Origin: Petaurus breviceps papuanus | Lineage: Eukaryota; Chordata; Mammalia; Diprotodontia; Petauridae | Direction: 5' to 3' | NCBI GenBank assembly: GCA_028583685.1 | Contig: JAMXIF010000045.1 | Span: forward strand, 3,317,454-3,381,453 | Length of the DNA stretch: 64,000 nt | Part shown: one piece after another, positions 1 through 10,660 of the stretch | How positions within the stretch are numbered: the first letter of the stretch is position 1 | How the letters are laid out: each line of letters starts with the position of its first letter | Translations under genes and position numbers: made by a program | Notes under the pieces: generated by a model | Database searches by the model: none | What the model was told of the DNA's origin: nothing | The model's input: the letters and a program-made list of their open reading frames with translations, nothing else

Positions 1-17
1 TCTTTCTTTCTTTCTTC

Positions 18-64
<47 letters not shown>

Positions 65-165
65 TCCTATCTCTTTATTCCTTCCTTCCTTTTTTCCTTC
101 ATTCCTTCCTTTTTCTTTTCTCCCTTCCTTCTTTTTCTTCATTCCTCCCCCCTTTTTTAGACAAT
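1..165. repeat. (TTTC)n microsatellite and pyrimidine-rich tract
   Basis: A nearly pure TTTC tetranucleotide array runs to about base 66, then decays into a C/T-rich stretch with CTTCC units to about base 165. The array begins at the window edge, so its full length is unknown. It has no coding content. Confidence 0.95.
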
Positions 166-921
166 TCTTCCTATTTTTCCCAGTCTAGAAGTTCAGAAGC
201 TAATCATGAGTCTAATTCCACTACTGATTGACATGTAAAGCTTTGACTTCTTCCATGTATGACCTAGGAATGTTTTATCTTCCTTAGGTAACTCTATGCC
301 TTGCCCCACCTCCCAGGGGCTCCCCATATTGGTGTTAGACTTATTGCAGGCATCCAATCAATTTAGCACTCTAGCTCAGAAACTCTAGAGCTCAAGAAAT
401 CCATCAATCTTAGCCTTCTCTAGTGTCAGGAATTACAGGAATATTGTACCTTGCCTGACCAGGCCCCCATTAATTCTTAAAACCTCCAAAAGAAGAGGAA
501 TTTTGTTCTAGTTTTAGAACAATTGCCATTTGGTCAATAGGACAAAGAAGAGATATATTGAATAGACAAAATTCTTATGTATGCATTGGCTCCAAAGTAT
601 CCTAAAATTGAAGTGCTCATTTAATAAGCCCCTTTCCCAGACTCCACCCACCCCACCCATATAATCTGTCAGTGAAATTGCTCTTGAGGTTAATCTTATG
701 AAATTTTCCTATTGCAAAACCTCTGCTTGCACGCTCCAGTCTAAAAACAACTTTAAAACAAAGATTCCTTTCCAGACATTGAGAAAGAAAGCAGGGAGCT
801 ATCTGAAATTACACTTCCTCCTTTTGAGGGCAGTCTTTTTGTTGGGAGACCCCAAAACTTCAAGTGCTTTGTCTGGAAAATCCTGGTTCTTTCTGCAGCT
901 TGTAAAAAAATGATAGATGCA
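166..921. other. Anonymous DNA, nothing recognised
   Basis: This stretch of moderate base composition has no repeat that I recognise. The short frames at 698-913 (+) and 753-956 (-) overlap on opposite strands, have no family features, and the + frame runs up to a SINE. I treat them as chance frames. Confidence 0.6.
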
Positions 922-1073
922 TGGGGGCGGCCAGGTAGCACAGTGAGTAAGAGCACCCACTCCAGTGTCGGGATGACCTGGGAATTGAATCCTGGGCTCA
1001 GATACTCAGCACCACACCCAGAAATAACTGGCCGGGTAACCTTGAGGAAATTACTTAACCCCGATTATTTAAA
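922..1073 (+). mobile_element. tRNA-related SINE, variant subfamily
   Basis: The head reads GGGCGGCCAGGTAGCACAGT. It then carries CCAGTGTCGGGATGACCTGG, a signature not found in the common SINE of this window but shared with the copies at 9523-9665 and 62530-62689. It ends in an ACTTAACCCCGATTATTT-type tail. An imperfect flanking duplication can be read (AAAATGATAGATGC on the left, ATAATGACACATGC on the right). It is probably a marsupial tRNA-derived SINE. Confidence 0.8.
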
Positions 1074-1099
1074 AAATAATGACACATGCTGCTTTAATT

Positions 1100-1891
1100 T
1101 AGCCTGAGAATGAAGGAAAGATCAAGGGAGAGCTGGGGGTAGGAGACCAGAGTGCATAGCTATACCAGTTTTGAAGAAAAGAGGAATGAATGAAAATAAG
1201 ATGGGCCTGAATTCTCCACCAAGTGGAGGACAAGCCAAGAAAATCTAAATCCTCTATTGTGGGAAGTAGTTGAAAGATTATTGCCACTTGCTCTCAGGAC
1301 ATCATCCATCAGGAAAATGTGAGAAACCTAAAGGTTAGTGATAGAGGGATGATCTAAAAAGTTGATAATGAAATAAAGACACAATTCCATAAAATCCTAG
1401 AGCACAATATTACTTAAAGTAGAAGAAAAGATGAGTAATAACTCTGTATAGACATCACTCACTGAGCTCACTTAATAAATATGACAAGATAAAGACAATG
1501 AACTAATACCTGGTGAAATACAGAATCCAGTGGATTCTTAGGAAAGCATAAAATAATAGGAATAAGTTTCAGAATAGTTAAAATGGAAAGAAATTCATAA
1601 TAAAATAATTGAAAAGAATGTGTAATTTTCAATGCAAAAAATTAACTAATCTACACTCAGAAGAATGAAAAAAATTAATGCATGCTATAGTATTTCTCTA
1701 AAAAAGCAAAAAGAGAGATTACAAAATCTTAAATAAAAAAATACTGATGTGGAAAAAAAAATCTGGCAGAAAAAATAAAAGCCAGATTCATACACTTCAG
1801 AGATGGCTACACAGAGACACTAGGGGTCTCCTAGAGGTAGATGTCAAGTAAAAAAAAAAAAAGAACACTAAAATGGAGGAAATAATGAGAG
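1100..1891 (+). other. A-rich DNA, possibly the 5' part of an ancient L1
   Basis: The strand is strongly A-rich with runs of A and no intact frame. Because L1-A begins directly to its right, and L1-type spacer and ORF2 remnants appear on the far side of L1-A (from about 13.56 kb), this may be the left part of an ancient L1 into which L1-A inserted. I could not align it to ORF1 with confidence, so the assignment is inference only. Confidence 0.3.
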
Positions 1892-1905
1892 AAATATGCC
1901 CTAGA

Positions 1906-2887
1906 TTGGGGGGCAGAACCAAGATGGTGAAGGGAAAGCAGAAACTCATCTGAGCTTCTCTTTGAATACTGTCAGTAACCTCCAAAAAGTGAATCTGAAT
2001 GGATTTTAGAGTGACATAATATATTGGGAGACAGAGTGAGACAGATTCCCAGTCTAGGAAAGTGTACACATAGGATTGGGCAGGGGGAGTATATAGGCTG
2101 TGGCTGCATGAGCATGGACCTGACATCATACCACAGCTGAGAGAGAGTGAGCCCTGGTTCACAGACCTCTCACCACAGAACAGAGGATCAGTAAGAGCTG
2201 GGTAAGATAAAGCACAGGGCCTGTGGCAGTGGCAGCAGCTTATCCTGAGGCTATCAGCCCACAGCATGGATGTTTAAAAATCATCTACCTGAACTTCCAG
2301 GAGCCAAGATGGTGGAGAAAACCCTAGCTGCTCTAATCCCCCTCCCTGATACTGAAAATCCAGAGATTATTGCCCCAGTGTAATATCATTAAATAGTGGA
2401 AGCAGCAGCAGACTTGGGAGTCCTAAAGGAAGGATATGACTGAAGCTGTGCAGGACCTGATGTGAAAAGTGGGAGGTGACCCAACAAATCCCATCTCAGC
2501 TGACCAGCAGGAGCTCCTGAAGCCCAGGGGTTGGAGCCAGCAAGTGCTAATGCCATAATCCCAGATGTGCATAATCAAGGAAAACTGCAGACACTAGTGT
2601 GGTAGGCTGTCAGCTGCTGAGCCTGCCAAGATGTAGCCCAGGGGCACAGAGGCAAAAACCTGAAGTGGCCAGAGAACCCCTTCCTCACACCTTACTCTGT
2701 GAGCCTCAGGGTAACTCAGGGAAAGCACTGAGCATCCTGGCCTTGGCCTAAGTCTAGACACCCAGAGGCTCCAGTGTACAAAGTCAACAAGCAGGCCCCT
2801 AGCTCCCAGTTTGAGAAATGTGGATCAGAGCCCTTTGTACCTCAGAAGAAGAAATTCACTTTAAAAGCCAGGAAATAGGCAATTACA
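1906..2887 (+). promoter_or_regulatory. L1-A 5' UTR (sense promoter region)
   Basis: The region begins GGGGGGCAGAACCAAGATGG and runs about 1 kb to the ORF1 start. A second AGCCAAGATGGTGGAG motif occurs near 2303. At first sight this suggests two 5' ends, but comparison with the reverse complement of 39.3-40.0 kb shows one continuous 5' UTR containing both. In L1s this region carries the internal RNA polymerase II promoter. No specific factor site was verified. Confidence 0.7.
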
Positions 2888-3950
2888 ATGGGCCCAAAGC
2901 TACCAATGGTAATTGAATCCTATTATTGTGAATGAGACGAATTACCTTCAGGAGACACCATTGACTCTATATCCACACCTGGGACCACAGAAGGAAATAT
3001 GATCTGGTCTCAAGCCCAAAAAGCATTCTTGGAAGAACTCAAGAAAGATTTTAAAAGCCAAATTAGAGAGGTAGAAGATAAACTGATCAATTCTTTTAAA
3101 ATTACATTGACCAAAATGGAAAAAAAAATCTCTCTGAAGAAAACAAATCCTTAAAAAATAAAATTTGTGAACTGGTATGGGAGGTTCAAAATCTAACTGG
3201 AGAAAATACCTCCCTAAAAATGAAATCTGAACATATGAAAAAGGAGCTTCAAAAACTAATCAAGGAAAAAATTTCACTAAAAATTAGAATCAGTCAAGTC
3301 AAAGCTAATAACTCTCTGACCCATCAAGAACTAGTCAAACCAAACATAAAGACTGAAAAATTAGAAAAAATATAAAATACCTCATTGGAAAAACAACTGG
3401 CCTGGAGAACTGATCCAGGAGAGATAATCTAAGAAATATTTACTGGAAAGCCATGATGAATAAAACAGCCTGGACAACATCCTCCAAGAAATTATCAAAG
3501 AGAACTGTGCTGAGGTCCTAGAATCAGAGGGTAAAAGAGTTATCGAAAGAATTCACTGGACTCCTCCTGAAAGAAACCCAAATTGAAAACTCCAAGAAAT
3601 ATAGTAGCCAAATTCCAGAATTATAAGGTCAATGAGAATATGCTGCAAGCAGCTAGAAAGAAACAATTCAAATATTGTGGAACTACAGTCAGGATCACAC
3701 AGGACCTAGGAGCTTCCACATTAAAATATAGGAGGGATTGGAATATAATATTTCATAAGGAAAAAGAGCTTGGACTGTATCAAATGATCAATTATCCAGC
3801 AAAACTAAACATATTCTTTCAAGCAAGGAGATGATCATTCAATGAAATAAGGCACTTCCAGACTTTCCTGATGAAAAACCAGAGCTCAATAGAAAATTTG
3901 ATCTCCAAGTACAAGACTCAAGAGAGACATAAAAAGGTAAATAAGGAAAA
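2888..3950 (+). pseudogene. L1-A ORF1 remnant (RNA-binding chaperone)
   Basis: ORF1 encodes the L1 RNA-binding protein that packages L1 RNA. I place the start at the ATG at 2888 (MGPKLPM...), which lies in the same relative place as the L1-B ORF1 start. The middle is lysine- and glutamate-rich and looks like the coiled coil (AFLEELKKDFKSQIREVEDK around 3022-3081). The C-terminal part is readable at 3583-3834: NIVAKFQNYKVNENMLQAARK followed by a QFKYCGTTVRITQDL-type stretch and INYPAKLNIFF, characteristic of marsupial L1 ORF1. Several stops and shifts lie between the two halves. Confidence 0.85.
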
Positions 3951-3951
3951 T

Positions 3952-3986
<35 letters not shown>
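3951..3986 (+). repeat. (CA)n microsatellite at the end of L1-A ORF1
   Basis: A clean CA array of about 17 units lies at the ORF1/spacer boundary. L1-B has a CA/TG array at the homologous place (38223-38271), and the ORF1-only element H has one in a similar place (44044-44090), so it seems to be inherited with the element rather than arising after insertion. Confidence 0.9.
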
Positions 3987-3989
<3 letters not shown>

Positions 3990-4684
3990 CTTATGATTCA
4001 ATGAGAGCAAACTGTTTACATCCCTATATGGAAAGCTGATACCTGTCAATATTGAGATTTTTATAATCATCACAACATTTAAAAGGAATATACATAGATA
4101 GAGGTTATGGGTATAAATGAACTAATCTGTGAATTAAAATAAAGCTTATTAAGGAGTGCAAAGGGATGGTAGTGGGAGAAAATGAAAGGAGGAAGCAGAA
4201 AAGAGTAAATTATACCTCAGAATGAGGCATAACAACATACTATATTAGAGGGAAAGAAGAGAGAGGGATGAACATTATATGAACTTTACTCTCATTGGTT
4301 TTGGTTCAAGGAGGGATCCACATAATTAGTTAAGTTTCATATTCTAATGTAAAAAGACATAAAAATTCATTATAGAAGAGGGAAATCAGGGAGGGAGAAG
4401 AGCCCTGTATGAAACTTACTCTCATCGGTTTGGGTTCAAGGAGGGAATAACATACTGCATTAAGTATAAAAATCTCTTGTGCCCTACAGGCAGTAGGGAG
4501 GGTAAGAGAGGAAAGAGGGTTGGGGTGGCTAGAAGGTAGAAAAGTAGTAGTAAGTGGGAAGGGTAAGTAAAGAAGGGAGATGTATAGAGAGGGAATACTG
4601 CGGGAGGAGGGGTTCAGAAGGAAAATCCTTAGGGAGGGGGAGGGATAAGGGAGAAATAAAAGCATAAACAGGGCAGGCAATAGG
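3987..4684 (+). other. L1-A inter-ORF spacer, purine-rich
   Basis: The spacer between ORF1 and ORF2 is about 0.7 kb and becomes G/A-rich after 4140, with repeated GGGAGGG-type runs. It contains two copies of a phrase close to CTCATYGGTTTGGGTTCAAGGAGGG (near 4290 and 4421). The same phrase is present in reverse in L1-B and in the half-L1-like element G. Human L1 has only a very short spacer, so this length is a lineage trait. Confidence 0.75.
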
Positions 4685-7191
4685 ATGGAGGGAAAGACAC
4701 AGATAGTAATCATAACTGTGAATGTGAATGGGACAAACTCTCCCATAAAATGGAGGTAGATAGCAGAATGGATTAAAAACATAATCCTACAATATGCTAT
4801 CTACAAGAAACACATTTGAAACAAGGGGATACACTCAGCATGAAGGCAAAAGACTGGAGTAGAATATAGTATGCTTTAGCTAAAGTAAACAAAAAAAGCA
4901 GTGGTGGCAATCCTTATCTCTGAAAAGCAAATGTAAAAATAGATCTAATTAAAAGAGATAAGGAAGGAAACTATATCCTACTAAACAGCACCATGGAGAA
5001 TGAAGCAATATCATTACTTAGCATACATGCACCAACAGTATAGCATCCAAATTCCTGGAGGAGAACTTAAGGGAATTAGAGAAAAAAAATAGATAGCAAA
5101 ACTGTACTAATGGGGAACTTTAATCTCCCCCTCTCTGAATGTCACAAATCTATCCTCAAAATAGACAAGAAGGCAGTTAAGAAGGTGCATAGAATTTTAT
5201 AGAGGATAAATATGAAAGACCTGTGGAAAAAACTGAATGGGGATAAAATGGAATATACCTTCTTCTTAGCAGTAAATGGCACTTACACAAAAATGACCAT
5301 GTACTAGTTATAAAACCTCACAATTCAGTGCAGAATGAAACATTAAAAGCATCCTTCTCAGATCATGATGCAATAAAAATTTTATGTAATAAAGGGCAAT
5401 GGAAAGACAGATTTAAAAAGTAATTGGAAACTAGATAATTTAATTGTAAAGAGTGAGTGTATCATACAAGAAAGTATAGAAACAATCAAGAACTTTATTA
5501 AAGAGAATGACAATAATGAAACAACATGCCAAAAAACTTGTGGGAGGCAGCAAAAGCAGTTTTTAGGGGGAAGTTTTATATCTCTGAATGCATACATGAA
5601 TAAAATAGAGAAAATGGAGGTCAATAAAATGGGCATGCAACTGAAAAAACTAGAAAAAGAACAAATCGAAAATCCCCAATTAAATACTAAATTAAAAATA
5701 CTAAAAACCAAAGGAGAGATTAATAAAAATGAAATTAAGAAAACTATCAAATTAATAAATAAAACTAAGAGCTGGTTTTGTGAAAAATAAAAAAAAACTA
5801 AAAATAGATAGACCCTTAGTCAATATGACAAAAAAAGGAACTAAAAAATCAAATTATGAGTATCAAAAATGAAAAGGTTGAACCTATCTCCAATGAAGAG
5901 GAAATTAAAACAATAATTAGGAATTATTTTGCCCAATTGTGTGCACATAAATTTGACAATCAGTAAAATGGATGAGTATTAAAAAAAAAACATAAGTTAC
6001 CTAGATTAACTGAAGAGGAAGTAAATTACTTAAATAACACCATATCAGAAAAAGAAAAAGCAAAAGCCACCAATGAACTCCCTAGGAAAAAAAATCTCTA
6101 CGGCAAGATGGATTTAGTGCTGAATTCTAGAAAACATTTAAAGAGCAAGTGATTCCAATACTTTATAAACCATTTGGGAAAATTGGAGAAAAAGAAGTCT
6201 TACCAAATTATTTTCATGACACAAATATGGTACTGACACCTAAATCAGGAAGAGACAAAATGGAGAAACAAAATTATAGACCAATTTCCCTCATGAATAT
6301 AGATGCAAAAATTTTCGATAAAATGTTACCAAAAAGACTACAACAACTTATCATGAGAATAATACACTTTGATCAGGTAGGATTTATTCCAGGAATGCAA
6401 GGATAGTTCAATATTAGGAAAACTATCAGTATAATTTATCATATCAATAACAAAGCTAGCAGAAACCATACGATTATCTCAATAGATGCATAAAAGGTTT
6501 CTGACAAAATAAGACCCACATTCTTGTTAAAAACACTAGAAAGTATAGGAATAAATGTAGTGTTCCTTAAAATAATAAGTAGTATCTATCTAAAACCAGC
6601 AGCAAGTATTGTATGTAGTAGGGATAAGCCAGAAGTATTTCCAATAAGATCAGGAGTGAAACACGGATGTCCATTATCATCCCTCTTATTCAATATGGTA
6701 CTAGAAATGTTAGCAGTAGCAATTAGAGAAGAAAAGGAAATCAAAGGAATCAAATTAGGCAAAGAAGAGAGCAAGCTATCACTCTTTGAGATGATATGAT
6801 GATATACTTAGAGAACCCTAGAGAATCAAGTAAAAAACTACTTGAGACAATAAATAAATTTGGCAAAGTGGCAGGATATAAAATAAACCCACATAAATCC
6901 TCAGCATTCCTGTATATTTCTAATAAAATTCAACAGCAAGATAAAGAAAGAGAAATCCCATTTAAAGTTACTATAGACATAATAAAATATTTGGGCATCT
7001 ACCTGCCAAAACAAACCCATGACCTAAATGAACACAGCTGCAAAACATTTTTCACACAAATAAAGTCAGATCTATGTAACTGGAAAAACATCAGCTGCTC
7101 ATGGCTAGGTCGAGCTAATATACTAAAAATGACAATTTTACCTAAATTAAATTATATATTTAGTGCAATAAAAATCAATCTACCAAAAATT
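4685..7191 (+). pseudogene. L1-A ORF2 remnant, endonuclease and reverse transcriptase part
   Basis: ORF2 encodes the endonuclease and reverse transcriptase of L1. From 4685 the reading resembles MEGKTQIVIITVNVNGTNSP, the start of the apurinic endonuclease domain. Reverse-transcriptase blocks follow: [18 protein letters not shown] (about 6277-6330), [12 protein letters not shown] (6368-6403) and the region around the catalytic ADD box near 6784-6815. There LF is followed by a one-base loss relative to the usual LFADDM, after which IYLENPRESSKKLLETINKF resumes in another frame. The reading frame is broken many times and ORF2 stops at 7191, where element G has inserted; it resumes at about 10661. 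Confidence 0.9.
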
Positions 7192-7465
7192 CTTTTTTTA
7201 TTTTTCAAATGCTTTATTAATTTCTGTTTTACATCATTCATTTCCACTAGATTTTGAGTTACAGATTTTCTTCACATTTTTCCCCTACCCACCATCCCAA
7301 AATTGCAGTCCCACAGGATATTCCCTCCTCCAATCTGCTCTTTCCCATGTCTTCTCCCATATCCCCTTTGACTCTTCCAGTAGGGCATGGTGGATCTCTA
7401 TGCCCTAGTGCCTGTATATCTTATTTCCCAATTACATGTAAAATAGTATTCATAATATTATATAT

Positions 7466-7488
7466 GTATGTATGTATATACATACATA

Positions 7489-7519
<31 letters not shown>

Positions 7520-7520
7520 T
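7466..7520. repeat. AT-rich (TATG/TACA/TA)n simple repeat
   Basis: A tract of TATG, TACA and TA units lies inside the 3' UTR of element G. It is a likely A-tail or UTR-derived microsatellite. Confidence 0.85.
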
Positions 7521-8155
7521 TAAACATTTGATTTTAAAACTTTGAATTCCAGATTCATTCCTTTCCTCCCTTGTCACCCACACTTACTGGGAAGATAAGC
7601 AGTTCAGTATAGGTTGTACATGTGTAGCTCATGCAAAACATTAACATAGTAGATATATTGTAAAAGACTGACTATATTTCCCTCCCTCCTCTCCTACCTC
7701 CCACTTGTTCTATTCCCTACTTTGACCACGTCCCTTTTCAAAAGTGGATACTTCCAACTTCCCTCTGCCCAGTATGCCCTCCCTTCCATTTTCCCCCCAC
7801 TCATCTCCTTCCCCCCTATTCTCCCATAGGGTGAGATAACCTATTTATTGGGTATTTCATTCCCTCCTTGAACCAAATTCAATGAGAACAAGTTTGACCC
7901 ATTCTGTTTTGCTTTCCTATTCTTCCCCTCCACTGTAACTATTTTACCTTGCCTCTTCTATATGAGATAGTTTACCCCATTTTGTCTCTCCCCATCTTCT
8001 CTCATTATATTCCTCTCTCACCTCTTAATTTCACCTTTTAAATATCCCTTCCTATTAAATTGGTCCTGTGCCCTCTATCTATGTATACCTGTAAACATAT
8101 ATACACACATACACATATGTATTCATACACCCATCTAACCTCAGATATATACATA

Positions 8156-8579
8156 CCGTGTTTCCCCGATAATAAGACACTGTCTTATTATTTTTTTGGA
8201 CAGAAAAACACCAGAGGACTTATTTTCAGGGGAGGGCTTATTTTAATGAACATTGACAGCAATTTTAATAAACAGGTAAATGTGAACAAAAAAATGTACC
8301 TTTATTCAATAATGAATTCAATAAAGAACAGGATGACGCACTCACTGCTGCAGCTCTGATTGGATGCAGCTCGGAGCGTGGCGTGTGTTTCACCCGGGGG
8401 AGGGGGGGACGGTGCATACAGAGGGTACCGTAATGTAGCGTGTAGCGCAGGGGATCACCTTCACTACAGTAGCAATCTCAATAGGGCTTATTTTCGGGGG
8501 AGGGCTTATTTTAGAGGAATCTTACACAGTAAGGGGAGGGCTTATTTTCGGGATAGGTCTTATTATCGGGGAAACATGG
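8156..8579. mobile_element. Tc1/mariner-type MITE (Tc2/pogo-like ends)
   Basis: The ends are long inverted repeats: left CCGTGTTTCCCCGATAATAA, right, read in reverse complement, CCATGTTTCCCCGATAATAA, with one mismatch over about 23 bases. TA flanks both sides (8154-8155 and 8580-8581), as expected for Tc1/mariner. At 424 bp it is too short for a transposase and has no plausible frame, so it is non-autonomous. The interior holds several copies of GGGCTTATTTT near both ends and a GC- and CpG-rich core near 8370-8450. It interrupts the ORF1-proximal spacer of element G. The preserved ends and CpGs suggest a younger age than the host L1. The superfamily is clear; the exact family is not. Confidence 0.85.
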
Positions 8580-8639
8580 TATATACATACATACATATGT
8601 ATATATATTCCCTTCAACTATTTTCATAATGAGAAAAGT

Positions 8640-10125
8640 TTCATCAGTTACAATGATCATTTTTCCATATTAGGAATGTTAATAGTTCAACTTTGATAAG
8701 TTCCTTATGATTTCTTTTCCTTCTTTACCTTCTCATGCCTCTCTTGCTTCTTGTATCTGAATGACCAATTTTCTATTCAACTCTGTTTTTTTCATCAAGA
8801 ATGCTCTAAAGTCCCCTATTCCACTGAATGACCATATATTTCCTTGAAACATGATACTCAGTTTTACTGGGTAGGTGATTCTTAGTTTTTATCCCGGCTC
8901 CTTTGCCCTCCAGAATATCATATTCCAAGCTCTTTGATCCCTCGGTGTAGAAGCTACCAGATGCTGAGTTATCCTGATTGTATTTCCACAATATTCAAAT
9001 TGTTTCTTCCTGGCTGCTTGTAATATTCTCTCCTTGATCTGGGAATTTTGGAACCTGCCTATAATATTCCTAGGAGTTTTCTTTTTGGGATCTTTTTTCA
9101 GGAGGTGAATGGTAGATTCTTTCAAGCTCTATTTGGCCCTCTGGTTCTAAAACATTAGGGCAGTTGTCCTTGAGAATTTCTTGGAGGATGATTTGTAGGT
9201 TCTTTCTTTGATCATGGCTTTCAGGTAGTCCAGTAATTTTTAAAATTATCTCTCCTGAATCTATTTTCCAGGTCAGTGGTTTTTCCAGTGAGATATTTCA
9301 CATTGCCTTCAATTTTTCTATTTGTTTCGATCTGTTTAACAGCATCTTGATTTCTCATAGTCATTAACTTCCATATACTCCAATCTAATTCTGAAGGAGT
9401 GATTCTCCTCAGTGACCTATTGAGATTCTTTTTCCATCTGGCAAATTTGGCTTTTTAAGGCATTCTTCTCTTCATTGCCTTTTTGAACATCTTTTGCCAT
9501 TTGAGTTAGTCTATTTTTTTAAAGCAATTGGGGTTAAGTAACTTGCTCAAGGTTAAATGGCCAGTAATTTCTGGGTATGGTGCTGAGTATCTGAGCCCAG
9601 ATTTGATCCAGGTCATCCCAACACTGGAGCCGGTTCTCTTACTCGCTGTGCTACCTTGCCACCCCTAGTCTATTTTTTTAAGGTGTTATTTTCCTCAGTC
9701 AGGCAGTTGACTCTCATTTCATAATTTTCTTGCATTGTTCTCATTTCTCTTCCCAATTTTTCCTCCACTTATCTTATTAGCTTCTTAAGTTCCTCTAGGG
9801 CCTGTAACCAGCTCATATTTTCCTTTGAAGCTTTTGGTGAAGGAGTTCTGACTTCACTGTTTTCCTCCTGTTCCATTCTTTGGTCCTTTTTGTCCCCCAA
9901 ATAGGAGTCTAATGCTGGATCCTTAAGTTTGCCTTGCTCTCTTTGCCTGGTCATGTTGCCACTCAATTGCTTTACTTTTGGGTTTTTTTTTTTTGCCAAA
10001 GTAGGACTCTGCTACCAGATAAGGGAGCTTCATACCAAATTCTGGGGTTTTCTCAGCTGTAGGAGATCTTAGTTCGGTGCCCACTCTGAAGCTTTCGCAC
10101 TCTTTGGCAAGCTGGTCACACACCC
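8640..10125 (-). pseudogene. ORF1 remnant of half-L1-like element G
   Basis: On the - strand, 10123-9769 reads a low-complexity N-terminal part (KPKSKAIEWQHDQAKR, then in another frame PKASKENMSWLQALEELKK), equivalent to the start of the coiled coil. A SINE interrupts it at 9523-9665. The C-terminal portion at 9125-8889 reads MKESTIHLLKKDPKKKTPRN..., then IIGRFQNSQIKERILQAARK and QFEYCGNTIRITQHL, which parallels the ORF1 C-terminus of L1-A. It encoded an L1-type RNA-binding protein and is now disrupted by frameshifts and insertions. Confidence 0.75.
9523..9665 (-). mobile_element. tRNA-related SINE, variant subfamily
   Basis: The reverse complement begins GGGGTGGCAAGGTAGCACAG and carries the subfamily signature CCAGTGTTGGGATGACCTGG. 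It is flanked by a perfect 16-bp duplication, TAGTCTATTTTTTTAA, at 9507-9522 and 9666-9681, so it is a fairly recent insertion into element G. Confidence 0.92.
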
Positions 10126-10660
10126 CAGGACCTCCACCCTAGATCACAATCCAGATCCAAGTTGGTTAAAGCAAGAGAGATTACCCCTCAGACTGTTCAC
10201 TTAATCCCCCTACACTCTGTAGGCCAGGACCTGAAGCTGCCATGTGGCAGCAGCTAAGCCACAGCCCTCAGTTACTTTTTGCTCTGGGGGCAAAAGCCGA
10301 TGTATTCCCAAATACTGGGTACCAAAGTCCACACTACACTCTCTTCTTGCTTTGTCCTTAGAATCTATGTGTTGATTATTCTGGACCACTACAGATGCTG
10401 GTGATCTGAAGTCCCTCTATTTGGTGGCTGGTCAGGCTTGCCCTGGGACTAAAAACTCAGCATAGGGCTGAACTTAGCTCCCACAGCGTGGCACTGTCTG
10501 ATTTCTGCTGGCCTGCCAGGCTGTCTTCAGCAGGAGGTTAGCTTCTCTGTGTCATTTTGTGGGATCTATAGCTCCAAAGTTTGTTCAGAGTCCCCTTTTA
10601 CATGGATTGCAAGTGTTCAGAGCTGGAGCCATGTGTAAGCCCTGTTTCTCCAAAAAATTT

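Larger units (their letters stand above)
7192..10649 (-). mobile_element. Element G: ORF2-less half-L1 (HAL1-like) inserted in L1-A
   Basis: Read on the - strand, this element has a 5' UTR (10649 down to about 10130), an ORF1 remnant (about 10125-8640), a pyrimidine-rich spacer (about 8150-7690), then directly a 3' UTR ending in an A-run (about 7205-7192). The 3' UTR stretch near 7590-7680 matches the 3' UTR of L1-E at 17.88-17.96 kb (shared TTTTGCATGA.CTACACATGTA.AACCTAT). No ORF2 motif lies between the spacer and the 3' UTR. The L1-A target is split within CCAAAAATT (7183-7191) and CCAAAAAATTT (10650-10660). This is the known HAL1 architecture of L1 ORF1 with a 3' UTR and no ORF2. It carries its own MITE and SINE. 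Confidence 0.75.

Noticed and set aside
2290-2320. Second L1 5' end as the start of a separate insertion
   Set aside because: Homology with the L1-B 5' UTR is continuous across the point and no target duplication pairs with it.
8360-8629. 89-residue frame with repeated AYFRG units, like a short repeat protein
   Set aside because: It is the iterated GGGCTTATTTTCGGG motif of the MITE read in one frame; the frame has no independent support.
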